This document shows, piece after piece, positions 6,566 to 14,894 of a stretch of DNA of 18,683 nt (positions are counted from its first letter, which is position 1; every line of letters begins with the position of its first letter). Source of the DNA: Thermoflexales bacterium (GTDB lineage Bacteria; Chloroflexota; Anaerolineae; B4-G1). Location: positions 1 through 18,683 of the forward strand of contig SKQX01000212.1 in the NCBI GenBank assembly GCA_007118795.1. The letters run 5' to 3'. The notes below the pieces were generated by a model. That model had not been told where the DNA came from, ran no database searches, and worked only from the letters and a program-made list of their open reading frames with translations. The position numbers and the translations under genes are program-made.

Positions 6566-7231
6566 TCAGCCGTGTACTTCGTGCTCAAGGCCCTGTCGAT
6601 CCAGGAGCACAATGCGATCCCGATCCATTCGGATTAGGTTGTCGTCGGCGAGGTCCCCCAGCGTGCGGCCGATCATCTCCCGGACGGTGCCAAGTCGCGC
6701 GGCGATCTCCGCCTGAGTCAGGCGGGGACTGACAGCGCCAGTCTCGGCTTGCTCCAGCAGAAAACGTGCCAGTCGCCCACGCACGGTGCGGAGCGAGAGA
6801 TCCTCTACCAGATCTGTCAGGTGATCGAGCCGGTCAGCGAAATCCCTTAGCAGGGCCAGTCCCAGTTTGGGATTGGTCCTGAGGAGCGCGATGAGATCTT
6901 TCTTGGCGATGGCATAGAGTCTCACTTCATCCACGGCTCGCACTGTGGCGCGGTTGACACCGTCCTCTTGAAAGAGGGGCACGGTGTTGAAGCTTTGGCC
7001 TGGGCCCAGGCGTGCCAGCACCTGCTCCCGGCCGCCCGCTGAGACCCGCGCCACGCGTGCGTGACCGCGAGCCACGAAATAGGCTGCGGTGCAAGGATCA
7101 CCTTCAAAGATAATGGTCTGACCAGTCTCGTACGCGCGCGGAACCGCCACTCGCGCGATGTCCTCCAGGGTCGCGCTGGGGAGTTGGGCGAATACAGATA
7201 TGGCGTGCAGGGAGTCGGCCTTCGAGATCAT
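6566..7231 (-). CDS. Crp/Fnr-family transcriptional regulator
   Basis: A 221-residue DNA-binding regulator. An N-terminal cyclic-nucleotide-binding-like beta barrel spans about 10-110, a dimerisation helix about 110-140, and a winged helix-turn-helix follows (LTQAEIAARLGTVREMIGRT, 171-190). The phosphate-binding cassette reads FNTVPLF...NRATV (81-97). The Glu of the E. coli CRP FGE motif and the following Arg-Ser are not conserved, so canonical cAMP binding is doubtful. There is one Cys (C47), so no FNR-type iron-sulfur cluster. The effector is unknown. The start is the only ATG near the barrel, and it lies about ten bases from a -10 box, with no Shine-Dalgarno. It is transcribed divergently from the membrane-protein gene at 7448, which it could control together with its own expression; that is inference from layout. 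Confidence 0.93.
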   Translation of the reverse strand: MISKADSLHAISVFAQLPSATLEDIARVAVPRAYETGQTIIFEGDPCTAAYFVARGHARVARVSAGGREQVLARLGPGQSFNTVPLFQEDGVNRATVRAVDEVRLYAIAKKDLIALLRTNPKLGLALLRDFADRLDHLTDLVEDLSLRTVRGRLARFLLEQAETGAVSPRLTQAEIAARLGTVREMIGRTLGDLADDNLIRMDRDRIVLLDRQGLEHEVHG

Positions 7232-7240
7232 GATTGGGGA

Positions 7241-7269
7241 ATTGTATATACGTCTGGGTGGCTGGTCAA
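7241..7269 (-). promoter_or_regulatory. Promoter of the Crp-family gene, predicted to give a leaderless mRNA
   Basis: On the minus strand TTGACC (7264-7269), a 17-base spacer and TACAAT (7241-7246) make a near-consensus sigma-70 promoter. Only nine bases separate the -10 box from the ATG at 7231, so the start point should fall within a few bases of the start codon. The intervening bases (TCCCCAATC) contain no Shine-Dalgarno. Confidence 0.65.
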
Positions 7270-7430
7270 ATCAGGTGGGGTTTCGGTGCGGGCACCCAGT
7301 GCTGGCTCGGCACTGTCTGTTAGAAGGGCTTAGCCGGGCCCCCGCTGTCCTGGAGTCAGCGATATGGAGCAAAGGGGCATGCTCTCGAAATGGGTGGCAC
7401 ATAGAGTTAAGTTTCCCGCCTGGTCAGCCG

Positions 7431-7439
7431 TGGTATAAT
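7431..7439 (+). promoter_or_regulatory. Extended -10 promoter of the membrane-protein gene, predicted leaderless
   Basis: TGG-TATAAT (7431-7439) is a perfect -10 box with the TGn extension. The -35 region (GTTTCC at 7411-7416, 17-base spacer) is poor, as often seen with extended -10 promoters. The start codons (GTG 7448, ATG 7451) lie 8 to 11 bases past the box, leaving no room for a ribosome-binding site. Confidence 0.6.
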
Positions 7440-7447
7440 ATAGGGTC

Positions 7448-8482
7448 GTGATGGAAAAGGAAAGGGGGGTGGGCAGGAAACCCCCATCCAGGGGTGTGAT
7501 GGGGTGTCTGGCAGCTGGGTTTGAGATCGTCGGGCAGAACCCGTTTCTGGTCGCTTTGCCAGTGGCGCTGGATCTGTTTCTGTGGCTGGGGCCGCGGATC
7601 TCCGTAGGTCCACTGGTCGACACGGTGGTGGACTTCCTCACGGTACAGATGCCGGCCCAGGGTGAAGCCGCGAGTCGCGTGACTCAGGCGACGGGATTGA
7701 TGCGGGAGTTCGGGGCCGAGTTCAACCTGGTGTCTGTGGCCGGCGGCGTCCCACTGCTTCAAGTCCCGAGCCTGTTTGTCAGGCGTATCTCGGGCGGCTC
7801 ACCGCTGGGCGCTCCCAGCGTCTATCCGTTGATGAATCCGCTGACTGTGGTGCCCTGGTGGGCGTTGCTCGCGCTGATGGGCCTCGGGCTGGGGTTTCTT
7901 TACCTCAACGAGATTGCGCATCGAGTGGGAGGTACGGCAACGGCGGTGAAAGATGGGCTGCCGGAGGCGAGCAAGGACGCGGGTGGCGCTGGAGGTGGAG
8001 CTGCGGTCGGAGGGGTGCTGAAGCTGCTCCACTTCCTTCTCTTCGCCGTGGGGCTTCTGATCATAGGACTGACCGTGGTGCCCCTGTGGCTATTTGTGGT
8101 GGCTCTCGGGACGATGATTGCGGAGCCTTTGGGAATTCTGCTCTGGATGGGAGGCGCCGGATTGCTGGGCTATGTCGGGGTGCACCTGGTTTTCGTGGTG
8201 CCGAGCATCTTGCTGGGCCAGCGATCTCTGCCGCAGGCTATCGGGGAGAGTGTCGTGCTTAGTCATCTAAACCTGTGGCCCCTCTTCGGTCTCCTGGCAC
8301 TGTCTCTGGTGATCTACGAAGGACTGGGATATGCTTGGTCCCTGCCCGCCGATGACTCCTGGATTCTAACGGTGGGAATACTGGGTAACGCCGCTGTTGC
8401 CACAGGGCTGACGAGTGCCGCCTTCGTGTTCTACCGCGAGCGACGGAACGCAGTGCGTCGGATTGCCAAGCCGGAGGGTTGA
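7448..8482 (+). CDS. Polytopic membrane protein of unassigned family
   Basis: A 344-residue protein (343 if the ATG at 7451 is used instead of the adjacent GTG at 7448). I do not recognise a named family. It has about six hydrophobic segments, near 32-50, 132-155, 193-220, 222-250, 270-290 and 300-328. A Gly/Ala-rich cytosolic-looking linker lies near 175-190 (DAGGAGGGAAVGG). The middle part resembles the loosely related bacterial membrane proteins in which a helix bundle carries a conserved GQ-x-SLPQAIGES-type turn (near 256-270). No catalytic or metal motif is visible. It lies directly upstream of gyrB on the same strand, and its promoter points away from the Crp-family regulator. Confidence 0.8.
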   Translation: MMEKERGVGRKPPSRGVMGCLAAGFEIVGQNPFLVALPVALDLFLWLGPRISVGPLVDTVVDFLTVQMPAQGEAASRVTQATGLMREFGAEFNLVSVAGGVPLLQVPSLFVRRISGGSPLGAPSVYPLMNPLTVVPWWALLALMGLGLGFLYLNEIAHRVGGTATAVKDGLPEASKDAGGAGGGAAVGGVLKLLHFLLFAVGLLIIGLTVVPLWLFVVALGTMIAEPLGILLWMGGAGLLGYVGVHLVFVVPSILLGQRSLPQAIGESVVLSHLNLWPLFGLLALSLVIYEGLGYAWSLPADDSWILTVGILGNAAVATGLTSAAFVFYRERRNAVRRIAKPEG

Positions 8483-8621
8483 TCGATGTCGGGGTATCTG
8501 CGCGGTAGCAGCGCGATGGGGTTGATATGACTGTGCGATGGGTGCGGTTCATAACGGTCCGGGGTGGCGGGGGGCAATCGATAGGGAGCGACTCGTCATC
8601 ATCGGTGGAGCTAGTTCGGAT

Positions 8622-10571
8622 ATGGTAGAGATGAAGGCAGAACAGATAGGTCGTTACGAAGCGGATGATGTGCAGGTTCTGGAGGGGCTGGAGGCGGTCC
8701 GTCGCCGGCCCGGCATGTACGTCGGCGGTACCGATACCAGAGCTCTGCACCATCTGATCTACGAAGTCGTCGACAATGCGATTGATGAGGTCTTAGTAGG
8801 CGCGTGTGACAGAATAGATGTGACCATACATCCCGATGGTTCGGTAGCTGTACGGGACAACGGCCGGGGTATCCCGGTTGCCGCGCACCCAGAGAAGAGG
8901 ACGTCGACTCTGGAGCTGGTGATGACGACACTGCATGCCGGCGCGAAGTTCGGGGGTGAGGGCTACAAGGTCTCCGGCGGGTTGCACGGTGTGGGTGTCT
9001 CGGCGGTGAACGCGCTGTCCCGGTGGATGGAGGTCATCGTTGACAACCCTCGGGATGGGCGCCGCTACCGGCAGCGGTACCAGCGGGGTGTGCCTAGTTC
9101 GCCGGTGGAGGAGATAGGCGAAGCGATGGGGCAGGGTACCCAGGTCACGTTTGCGTTCGACGAGTCCATATTTGAGGATGTGACGTTCGAGTTCGAGACG
9201 CTGGCGCAGCGTATGCGAGAGCTGGCCTTCGTGGCCGGGGGCGTGTTCATCCATCTCGTCGACGAGCGTGAGCAACCCTTTCCGCGTGAGATGAGTTTCT
9301 ACTTCGAGGGAGGCATCAGCTCTTTCGTTCGCTACCTCAACCGAAATCGAAGCGTCCTGCATCAGGAGGTGGTGTACGTTAACCACAGGAACAACACGCT
9401 CGGGATTGAGGTGGCGATTCAGTACAGCGACAGTTATGCCGAGTCGGTGTACGCTTTCGCGAATACAATTCACACCGTTGATGGTGGGACGCATCTTACG
9501 GGTCTCCGCTCGGGACTCACGCGCACGGTCAATGAGTATGCCCGAAAGCAGGGGATCCTCCGGGAGAAGGATGTCAACTTCGCTGGGGAGGATGTGCGGG
9601 AGGGATTGGCCGCCATCGTTAGCGTGAAGCATCCGGACCCTCAGTTCGAGAGTCAGACGAAGGTCAAGCTGATGAACGCTGAGGTGCGGGCGATGGTGGA
9701 ATCGGTGGTGGTGGATGCACTATCCGAGTTTCTGGAGCGGAACTCCCAGGCAGCGCGGCGGATCATGAGGAAGTGCCAGACGTCGTTACGCGCACGGACC
9801 GCCGCCCGCAAAGCGCGCGACCTGGTGATCCGCAAGAGCACCTTGGAGAGCCTCACCCTGCCGGGTAAGCTGGCCGACTGTTCGGAAAGAGATCCGGGGA
9901 AGACAGAGGTCTTCATCGTGGAGGGAGATAGCGCTGGCGGGAGTGCCAAGCAGGGGCGAGATCGGCAGTTTCAGGCGATCCTCCCATTGCGCGGCAAGAT
10001 CTTGAACACGGAGCGAGCGCGCCTGAACCGGATTCTGCAGAACAACGAAGTCCGGGCCCTCGTCTCAGCGCTGGGTACCGGGATAGGGGCGCAATTTGAC
10101 GTTGATGGGTTGCGGTATGATCGGGTGATCTTGCTCACCGATGCCGACATCGATGGCGCGCACATCCGCACGCTGCTGTTGACCTTCTTCTTCCGGTACA
10201 TGCAGCCCTTGATTGAGACCGGGCATCTCTACATTGCGCAGCCTCCGCTGTATCGAATTCAAGCGGGGAAGTTTGAACGATATGCCTATTCCGAGCAAGA
10301 GCGGGCTAAGATACTGGAGGAGATCAGGCGGGGGCAGCCAACCCGCGGGCGCAGTGCGTCGACCCAGATGTACAAGGGTCTGGGAGAGATGAACCCCGAA
10401 CAGCTCTGGGAGACGACGCTGAATCCCGACAACCGGACCCTCCTGAGGGTGAGTGTGGAGGATGCTGCAGCAGCTGATCGGACCTTCGACATGCTTATGG
10501 GAGCCAGCGTTCCGCCGCGCCGTCGCTTCATCCAGACCCACGCTAAGGAGGTCCGCCGCCTCGACGTATAG
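8622..10571 (+). CDS. gyrB: DNA gyrase subunit B
   Basis: A 649-residue ATPase subunit of gyrase, which with GyrA introduces negative supercoils into DNA. From N to C it shows RRRPGMYVG, the GHKL ATP-binding DNGRG (79-83), ATP-lid motif LHGVG (121-125), transducer domain, TOPRIM EGDSAGG (434-440), the metal-binding DADIDG (507-512) and YKGLGEMN (584-591). Its length fits the shorter GyrB form without the roughly 170-residue insert of enterobacteria. ParE is an alternative, but a single TOPRIM type-II B subunit of this form is most often GyrB. The ATG at 8622 is chosen because GGTGGAG lies 11 bases upstream and the product then begins close to the usual N-terminus; an in-frame ATG at 8538 would add 28 unlikely residues. 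No clear promoter stands out in the 139-nt gap before it. Confidence 0.93.
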   Translation: MVEMKAEQIGRYEADDVQVLEGLEAVRRRPGMYVGGTDTRALHHLIYEVVDNAIDEVLVGACDRIDVTIHPDGSVAVRDNGRGIPVAAHPEKRTSTLELVMTTLHAGAKFGGEGYKVSGGLHGVGVSAVNALSRWMEVIVDNPRDGRRYRQRYQRGVPSSPVEEIGEAMGQGTQVTFAFDESIFEDVTFEFETLAQRMRELAFVAGGVFIHLVDEREQPFPREMSFYFEGGISSFVRYLNRNRSVLHQEVVYVNHRNNTLGIEVAIQYSDSYAESVYAFANTIHTVDGGTHLTGLRSGLTRTVNEYARKQGILREKDVNFAGEDVREGLAAIVSVKHPDPQFESQTKVKLMNAEVRAMVESVVVDALSEFLERNSQAARRIMRKCQTSLRARTAARKARDLVIRKSTLESLTLPGKLADCSERDPGKTEVFIVEGDSAGGSAKQGRDRQFQAILPLRGKILNTERARLNRILQNNEVRALVSALGTGIGAQFDVDGLRYDRVILLTDADIDGAHIRTLLLTFFFRYMQPLIETGHLYIAQPPLYRIQAGKFERYAYSEQERAKILEEIRRGQPTRGRSASTQMYKGLGEMNPEQLWETTLNPDNRTLLRVSVEDAAAADRTFDMLMGASVPPRRRFIQTHAKEVRRLDV

Positions 10572-10942
10572 CCCGCTGGCCTGCGGTGATTGGGTTCGGC
10601 CCCGCGGGGGTAGCTCGCGCAGCGAGCCCCAGGCCCCTTACGTGGCTTAATCCTGGTCGACTCTTCCTCTCAGATGGGACCTCGGCTCCTGATCGAGCGA
10701 TTGGGGGCCTTTCTGCGTCACGGTTGACCCGGTACGGTGTTACACTTCTTGAGTGCCGATTTGAGTTCCGATGTGAGGACGGTGGCGGCCGTTCTCCACA
10801 ATCTTCTGTTGAGACGCCCCTATGGGATGGGGGTACGGCGTTGGTTGGTCGTGCGGCAGTAGCACGCCGATGGGCTGCGTTTGCGCATGGGCGCGAAGCT
10901 AAGCCGCGTGCGAAGCAATGCCTGGGTAAAGGGGGTTCGCTG
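10572..10942. other. 371-bp gap between gyrB and fabF; probable terminator/promoter region
   Basis: The plus frame stays open here and joins fabF, but the 119 extra residues do not resemble any FabF N-terminus, so I treat it as non-coding. It holds a hairpin at 10608-10630 (described separately). At 10738-10746, TGT-TACACT is an extended -10-like element with no good -35. TTGACC at 10724-10729 is too close (11 bases) to serve it. The fab/acc operon promoter most likely lies in this stretch. No fatty-acid regulator operator (FapR or FadR type) was recognised. Confidence 0.4.
10608..10630 (+). repeat. Palindromic hairpin after gyrB, copy 1 of GCTCGC-NCA-GCGAGC
   Basis: GCTCGC (10613-10618), loop GCA and GCGAGC (10622-10627) form a perfect 6-bp stem. 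After a TA bulge it is extended by GGG/CCC. There is no T-tract, so it is not a classical terminator, though it sits about 40 nt past the gyrB stop. The same core recurs at 14973-14989. Confidence 0.5.
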
Positions 10943-12193
10943 ATGAGACGACGCGTTGTGGTAACCGGGCTGGGGGCCGTCACGCCTCTGGGTCACGATG
11001 TGGAGACGACGTGGGAGGGGCTTCTGAGTGGGCGGAGTGGCGCTGGGCGGATTACGTCCTTCGATCCCTCGGACTTGGACGTCCGAATTGCTGCCGAGGT
11101 CAAAGGCTTCGACGTGGCGAAGCGTATGGGACGGCGACGGGCACGGCGTAACGACCGATTCACCCTGTTGGCACTGGAGGCGGCGCACGAGGCGGTCGCA
11201 GATAGCGAGATTGACTTTAGTGAGGATGGAGTTGACCGCCAACGGGTCGGGGTGCTCATCGGTACGGGCATCGGGGGTGTGCTTGTGCTGCTCGATAGCC
11301 ACGATGTGTACAAGAGCCGGGGCCCACGTCGGGTCAGTCCCTTCATGATCCCGAGTCTGATGCCAAACGCTGCATCGGCCGTGATCGCCATCGACTTTGA
11401 CCTGAAAGGCACCAACTTCGCGGTGAGCTCTGCCTGCGCCACGGGATCCCATGCCATCGGGGAGGCGGCCGCTATTATCCGGCGAGGAGACGTGGACGTC
11501 GTCATCTGTGGTGGGAGTGAAGCAGCGATCCATCCCCTGGCAATGGCAGCTCTCGCGAACATGGGCGCGATCTCCAGGCGCAACGATGAGCCTCAAAGGG
11601 CAAGTCGTCCCTTTGACGCGGAGCGGGACGGTTTCGTATTAGGGGAGGGAACCGGCGTGCTGGTCCTGGAGAGTCTGGAGCACGCGATGGAACGTGGCGC
11701 GAGGATTCGTGCGGAATTGGTCGGCTACGCTGGAACTTGCGATGCTTTCCACATCGCAGCTCCCGAGGAATCAGGTGAGGGGGCGGTGCGGGCCATGGGG
11801 CTGGCCCTCCGAGACGCCGGACTGAGTCCGAACGAGGTGGACTACCTCAATGCCCACGGTACCAGCACCCCGCTCAACGACGGTATGGAGACTCAGGCGA
11901 TCCGGACCGTCTTCGGCGAGCACGCGGATCGTCTGGCGGTGAGCTCGATCAAGTCGATGATCGGCCACCTGATGGGTGCTGCCGGCGCCGTGGAAGCAGT
12001 TGCCTGTGTCCGAAGTCTGGAGACGGGCTGGGTGGCGCCCACCATTAACTATGAGAATCCGGATCCCAAGTGTGATCTCGACTACGTTCCCAATGAGGCC
12101 AGGGAAGTGGGATTGCGGGTGACCCTATCCAACTCCTTCGGGTTCGGTGGACATAACGCTTGCTTAGTGCTGCGCCGTTGGGAGGGTGGTTGA
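10943..12193 (+). CDS. fabF: 3-oxoacyl-ACP synthase II (KASII)
   Basis: A 416-residue cytosolic condensing enzyme that elongates acyl-ACP with malonyl-ACP. The thiolase-fold Cys-His-His set is visible: C165 in SSACATGSH, H305 in NAHGTSTPLND and H342 in SIKSMIGHLMGAAG, with the supporting Lys at 337. The N-terminus RRRVVVTGLGAVTPLG is diagnostic. The length matches FabF. The start at 10943 is set by that N-terminus and by an AAAGGGGG stretch seven bases upstream; the open frame further upstream is not FabF-like. Its stop overlaps the fabH start in TGATG, so the two are coupled. FabB-type specificity cannot be excluded, but the overall motifs fit FabF better. Confidence 0.95.
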   Translation: MRRRVVVTGLGAVTPLGHDVETTWEGLLSGRSGAGRITSFDPSDLDVRIAAEVKGFDVAKRMGRRRARRNDRFTLLALEAAHEAVADSEIDFSEDGVDRQRVGVLIGTGIGGVLVLLDSHDVYKSRGPRRVSPFMIPSLMPNAASAVIAIDFDLKGTNFAVSSACATGSHAIGEAAAIIRRGDVDVVICGGSEAAIHPLAMAALANMGAISRRNDEPQRASRPFDAERDGFVLGEGTGVLVLESLEHAMERGARIRAELVGYAGTCDAFHIAAPEESGEGAVRAMGLALRDAGLSPNEVDYLNAHGTSTPLNDGMETQAIRTVFGEHADRLAVSSIKSMIGHLMGAAGAVEAVACVRSLETGWVAPTINYENPDPKCDLDYVPNEAREVGLRVTLSNSFGFGGHNACLVLRRWEGG

Positions 12194-13317
12194 TGTGCCC
12201 TGCCCACATCGTCGGCTGGGGTAAGTACGTCCCCGAACGGGTCGTGACCAACGACGAGCTCGCGCGCACGGTGGATACGACGGATGAGTGGATCCGCACT
12301 CGGACGGGAATCGAGGAGCGGCGGATCGCTGGCGAGGGGGAGACCACGTCCAGCATGGCCACCCAGGCGGCGTGGCGGGCGCTTGAGGTCGCGGGGTTGA
12401 GTCCCGCGCAAGTCGATCTGATTATCGTGGCGACAGCCACCCCGGACTATGCTCTCCCGGCCACGGCCTGTCTGGTGCAGGATTCTCTCGGCGCGGGGAA
12501 CGCGGCAGCTTTTGATCTTTCGGCGGGGTGTACGGGCTTTATCTACGCTCTGGGCGTCGCTGTCGACATGGTCGCCGCGCGACGGGGCCCACGCGAGACA
12601 CCTACGGCCCTGGTCATTGGGGCCGAGACGCTCTCTCGCTTCATAGACTGGGATGACCGGGCCACGTGTGTGTTGTTCGGCGACGGCGCCGGAGCGGTGG
12701 TGGTGCAGGCCAACGGGTTGCCGGGCGGCGTTCTGTCGACGTTTCTAGGTGCCGATGGCTCCGGCGGGGATCTATTGTATGTTCCTGCGGGCGGTAGCCA
12801 GAAGCCTGCCTCCCACCGAACCGTGTCGGAAAGGCTTCACTACGTGAGGATGCGCGGCCGCGAGGTCTTTCGGTTCGCGGCCAGAGCGATGCCGGATGCT
12901 GCCCGACGGGCTCTGGAACAGGCCGGATTGGCGGGCGCTGATGTGGCTCTCGTTATCCCGCACCAGGCGAACCAGCGTATCCTGGAGGCAGCGGCCAGGA
13001 TGCTGGATCTGCCGGCTGAGAAAATCTACAGCAATCTACGGAGGTATGGCAATACGTCAGCGGCCTCCATACCGATTGCCATCTGCGAAGCAGTCGAGGA
13101 AGGCCTCATCCAGCGGGATGATCTGGTCGTCTGCGTAGGATTCGGCGCTGGGCTGACCTGGGGAGCCACAGCACTGCGCTGGAGTGTGCCCCTGCCGGCG
13201 GCACCTCCTGTCTGGTGGGAGAGAGCCCGATATCCGATATGGCAGGGATATGCCGCTATACGTTCGCTGGCGCGGCGGCTGATGTGGTGGCTGCTGGGCC
13301 GCAGTGTGAAGGAGTAG
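12193..13317 (+). CDS. fabH: 3-oxoacyl-ACP synthase III (KASIII) with C-terminal extension
   Basis: A 374-residue initiating condensing enzyme that joins an acyl-CoA to malonyl-ACP. The triad is C113 (DLSAGCTGFIYAL), H257 (IPHQANQRIL) and N287 (YGNTSAAS). Other landmarks are TTDEWIRTRTGIEERRI near 34-50 and a C-terminal GFGAGLTWGA. The usual FabH has about 320-335 residues. This one has a further tail of about 45 residues (330-374) that is Trp/Arg-rich, with WWERARYPIW and RRLMWWLLGR, and could form an amphipathic membrane-associating helix. The start overlaps the fabF stop by one base, with GGAGGG six bases before. The carboxyltransferase gene begins two bases after its stop. Acyl-CoA preference (acetyl or branched) is not evident. 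Confidence 0.93.
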   Translation: MCPAHIVGWGKYVPERVVTNDELARTVDTTDEWIRTRTGIEERRIAGEGETTSSMATQAAWRALEVAGLSPAQVDLIIVATATPDYALPATACLVQDSLGAGNAAAFDLSAGCTGFIYALGVAVDMVAARRGPRETPTALVIGAETLSRFIDWDDRATCVLFGDGAGAVVVQANGLPGGVLSTFLGADGSGGDLLYVPAGGSQKPASHRTVSERLHYVRMRGREVFRFAARAMPDAARRALEQAGLAGADVALVIPHQANQRILEAAARMLDLPAEKIYSNLRRYGNTSAASIPIAICEAVEEGLIQRDDLVVCVGFGAGLTWGATALRWSVPLPAAPPVWWERARYPIWQGYAAIRSLARRLMWWLLGRSVKE

Positions 13318-13319
13318 CT

Positions 13320-14894
13320 ATGGCCCGCACGAGGTCTCAGGAGAATAGGGTCGAAGCTCCGCTGGAGCGGTTGGAGGCCCTGCGCGGTGAAGCGAGCCTG
13401 GGAGGAGGCAAGCGCCGCATAGAACGTCAGCATGCGAAAGGAAAGCTGACGGCGCGCGAACGGATCGCTACCTTCCTCGATTCTGGCACGTTCCACGAGC
13501 TCGACACCTTCGTAACCCACCGGGCGACCGAGTTCGGACTAGAGGAGCGACGGACGCTGGGCGACAGCGTCGTCACTGGCTGGGGCGAGGTCGAAGGGCG
13601 GCTCGTCTACGTCTTTGCCCAGGACTTCACCGTCTTGGGCGGATCCGTGGGCGAGGTTCACGGGCAGAAGATCTGCAAGGTGCTGGATCTGGCCTTGGAG
13701 AACGGGGCACCGGTGATCGGCATCAACGACTCCGGTGGGGCGCGCATTCAGGAGGGTGTGGCCTCGCTGAACGCCTACGGTGAGATATTCTACCGGAATA
13801 CTATGGCCTCCGGTGTGATCCCTCAGCTCTCAGTCATCGCCGGGCCGTGCGCCGGCGGAGCGGTCTACTCGCCGGCTCTGATGGATTTCGTCTTCATGGT
13901 CGAGGACACGGGGTATATGTTCATCACCGGCCCCGACGTCGTCCGGGCCGTGACGAAGGAGGAGGCCAGCGCGGCGGAGCTGGGTGGAACAGACGTACAC
14001 AGCGGCAGAAGCGGCGTGGCGCATTTCACCGGTCAGGGCGAGGAGGAGACATTCGACCTGGTCCGACAGCTCCTATCGTTCTTACCCTCGAACAACGCCG
14101 AAGATCCTCCCTACTTGGCTCCCCTCGACCCGCCCGATCGAGTGGATCCCGCCCTGGACACGCTCGTGCCGCACGATCCTTCCGAACCCTACGATATGCT
14201 GGAGATTATTGAGCGTATCGTCGACGCCGGGGCTTTCCTCCAGGTCCACGAGCGATTTGCGACGAACTTACTGGTGGGCTTTGCCCGAATGGGGGGACAC
14301 GTGGTCGGCATCGTCGCCCAACAGCCACCTGTTCTGGCGGGGGTGCTCGACATCGACGCGGCGGACAAAGGGGCCCGTTTCATCCGCTTCTGTGATTGCT
14401 TCAACATACCGCTGGTTACACTGGTGGATACACCGGGATTTTTGCCGGGAGTAGAGCAGGAGCAGGGCGGTATCATCCGCCACGGGGCGAAGATGATCTA
14501 TGCCTACGCAGAGGCTAGCGTGCCGAAGATCTCCATCGTCACACGCAAGGCGTACGGCGGGGCTTACATCGTGATGAGCTCCAAGGCTCTCCGCGGTGAT
14601 GTGTGTTACGCGTATCCTGGAGCAGAGATCGCTGTGATGGGTCCCCGAGGCGCGGTGAACGTCGTCTTTCGGAATGAACTCGAAAAGGCCGACGATCCAG
14701 AATCGGTGCGGGAGCAGCTGGTCAATGAGTACCGGGAGGAGTTCGCCCATCCTTACGTGGCGGCCAGGCGCGGATACCTGGATGATGTCATAGCCCCACG
14801 AAACACGCGGCCGCGAGTGATCCGCTCGCTGGAGATGTTACAGAACAAGCGCGTGCATCGACCGGCGAAGAAGCACGGGAACATACCCCTATGA
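13320..14894 (+). CDS. Acyl-CoA carboxylase carboxyltransferase subunit (AccB/PccB-type, single chain)
   Basis: A 524-residue carboxyltransferase that moves the carboxyl group from carboxybiotin to acetyl- or propionyl-CoA. Both halves of the crotonase-like CT fold are present. The N-half has the GINDSGGARIQEG oxyanion region and GPCAGGAVYSPAL; the C-half has VDTPGFLPG, RKAYGGAYIVM and AEIAVMGPRGAVNV. At the position reported to set acyl-CoA choice in Streptomyces (Asp in PccB, Ile in AccB) this protein has Ile (I417), favouring acetyl-CoA as well as propionyl-CoA. AAGGAG lies five bases before the ATG, and the gene follows fabH by two bases. An in-frame open stretch upstream overlaps fabH and is not part of it. 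With the biotin carboxylase and carrier genes downstream it makes a complete carboxylase, likely supplying malonyl-CoA to FabH and FabF. Confidence 0.95.
   Translation: MARTRSQENRVEAPLERLEALRGEASLGGGKRRIERQHAKGKLTARERIATFLDSGTFHELDTFVTHRATEFGLEERRTLGDSVVTGWGEVEGRLVYVFAQDFTVLGGSVGEVHGQKICKVLDLALENGAPVIGINDSGGARIQEGVASLNAYGEIFYRNTMASGVIPQLSVIAGPCAGGAVYSPALMDFVFMVEDTGYMFITGPDVVRAVTKEEASAAELGGTDVHSGRSGVAHFTGQGEEETFDLVRQLLSFLPSNNAEDPPYLAPLDPPDRVDPALDTLVPHDPSEPYDMLEIIERIVDAGAFLQVHERFATNLLVGFARMGGHVVGIVAQQPPVLAGVLDIDAADKGARFIRFCDCFNIPLVTLVDTPGFLPGVEQEQGGIIRHGAKMIYAYAEASVPKISIVTRKAYGGAYIVMSSKALRGDVCYAYPGAEIAVMGPRGAVNVVFRNELEKADDPESVREQLVNEYREEFAHPYVAARRGYLDDVIAPRNTRPRVIRSLEMLQNKRVHRPAKKHGNIPL

Noticed and set aside
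8793..9632. Reverse-strand open frame opposite gyrB
   Set aside because: The product is rich in His and Arg, has no family features, and lies wholly opposite the conserved ATPase and transducer parts of GyrB.
10586..10942. N-terminal extension of FabF from an upstream in-frame ATG
   Set aside because: The extra 119 residues do not resemble FabF. The canonical N-terminus and a ribosome-site-like stretch are at 10943.
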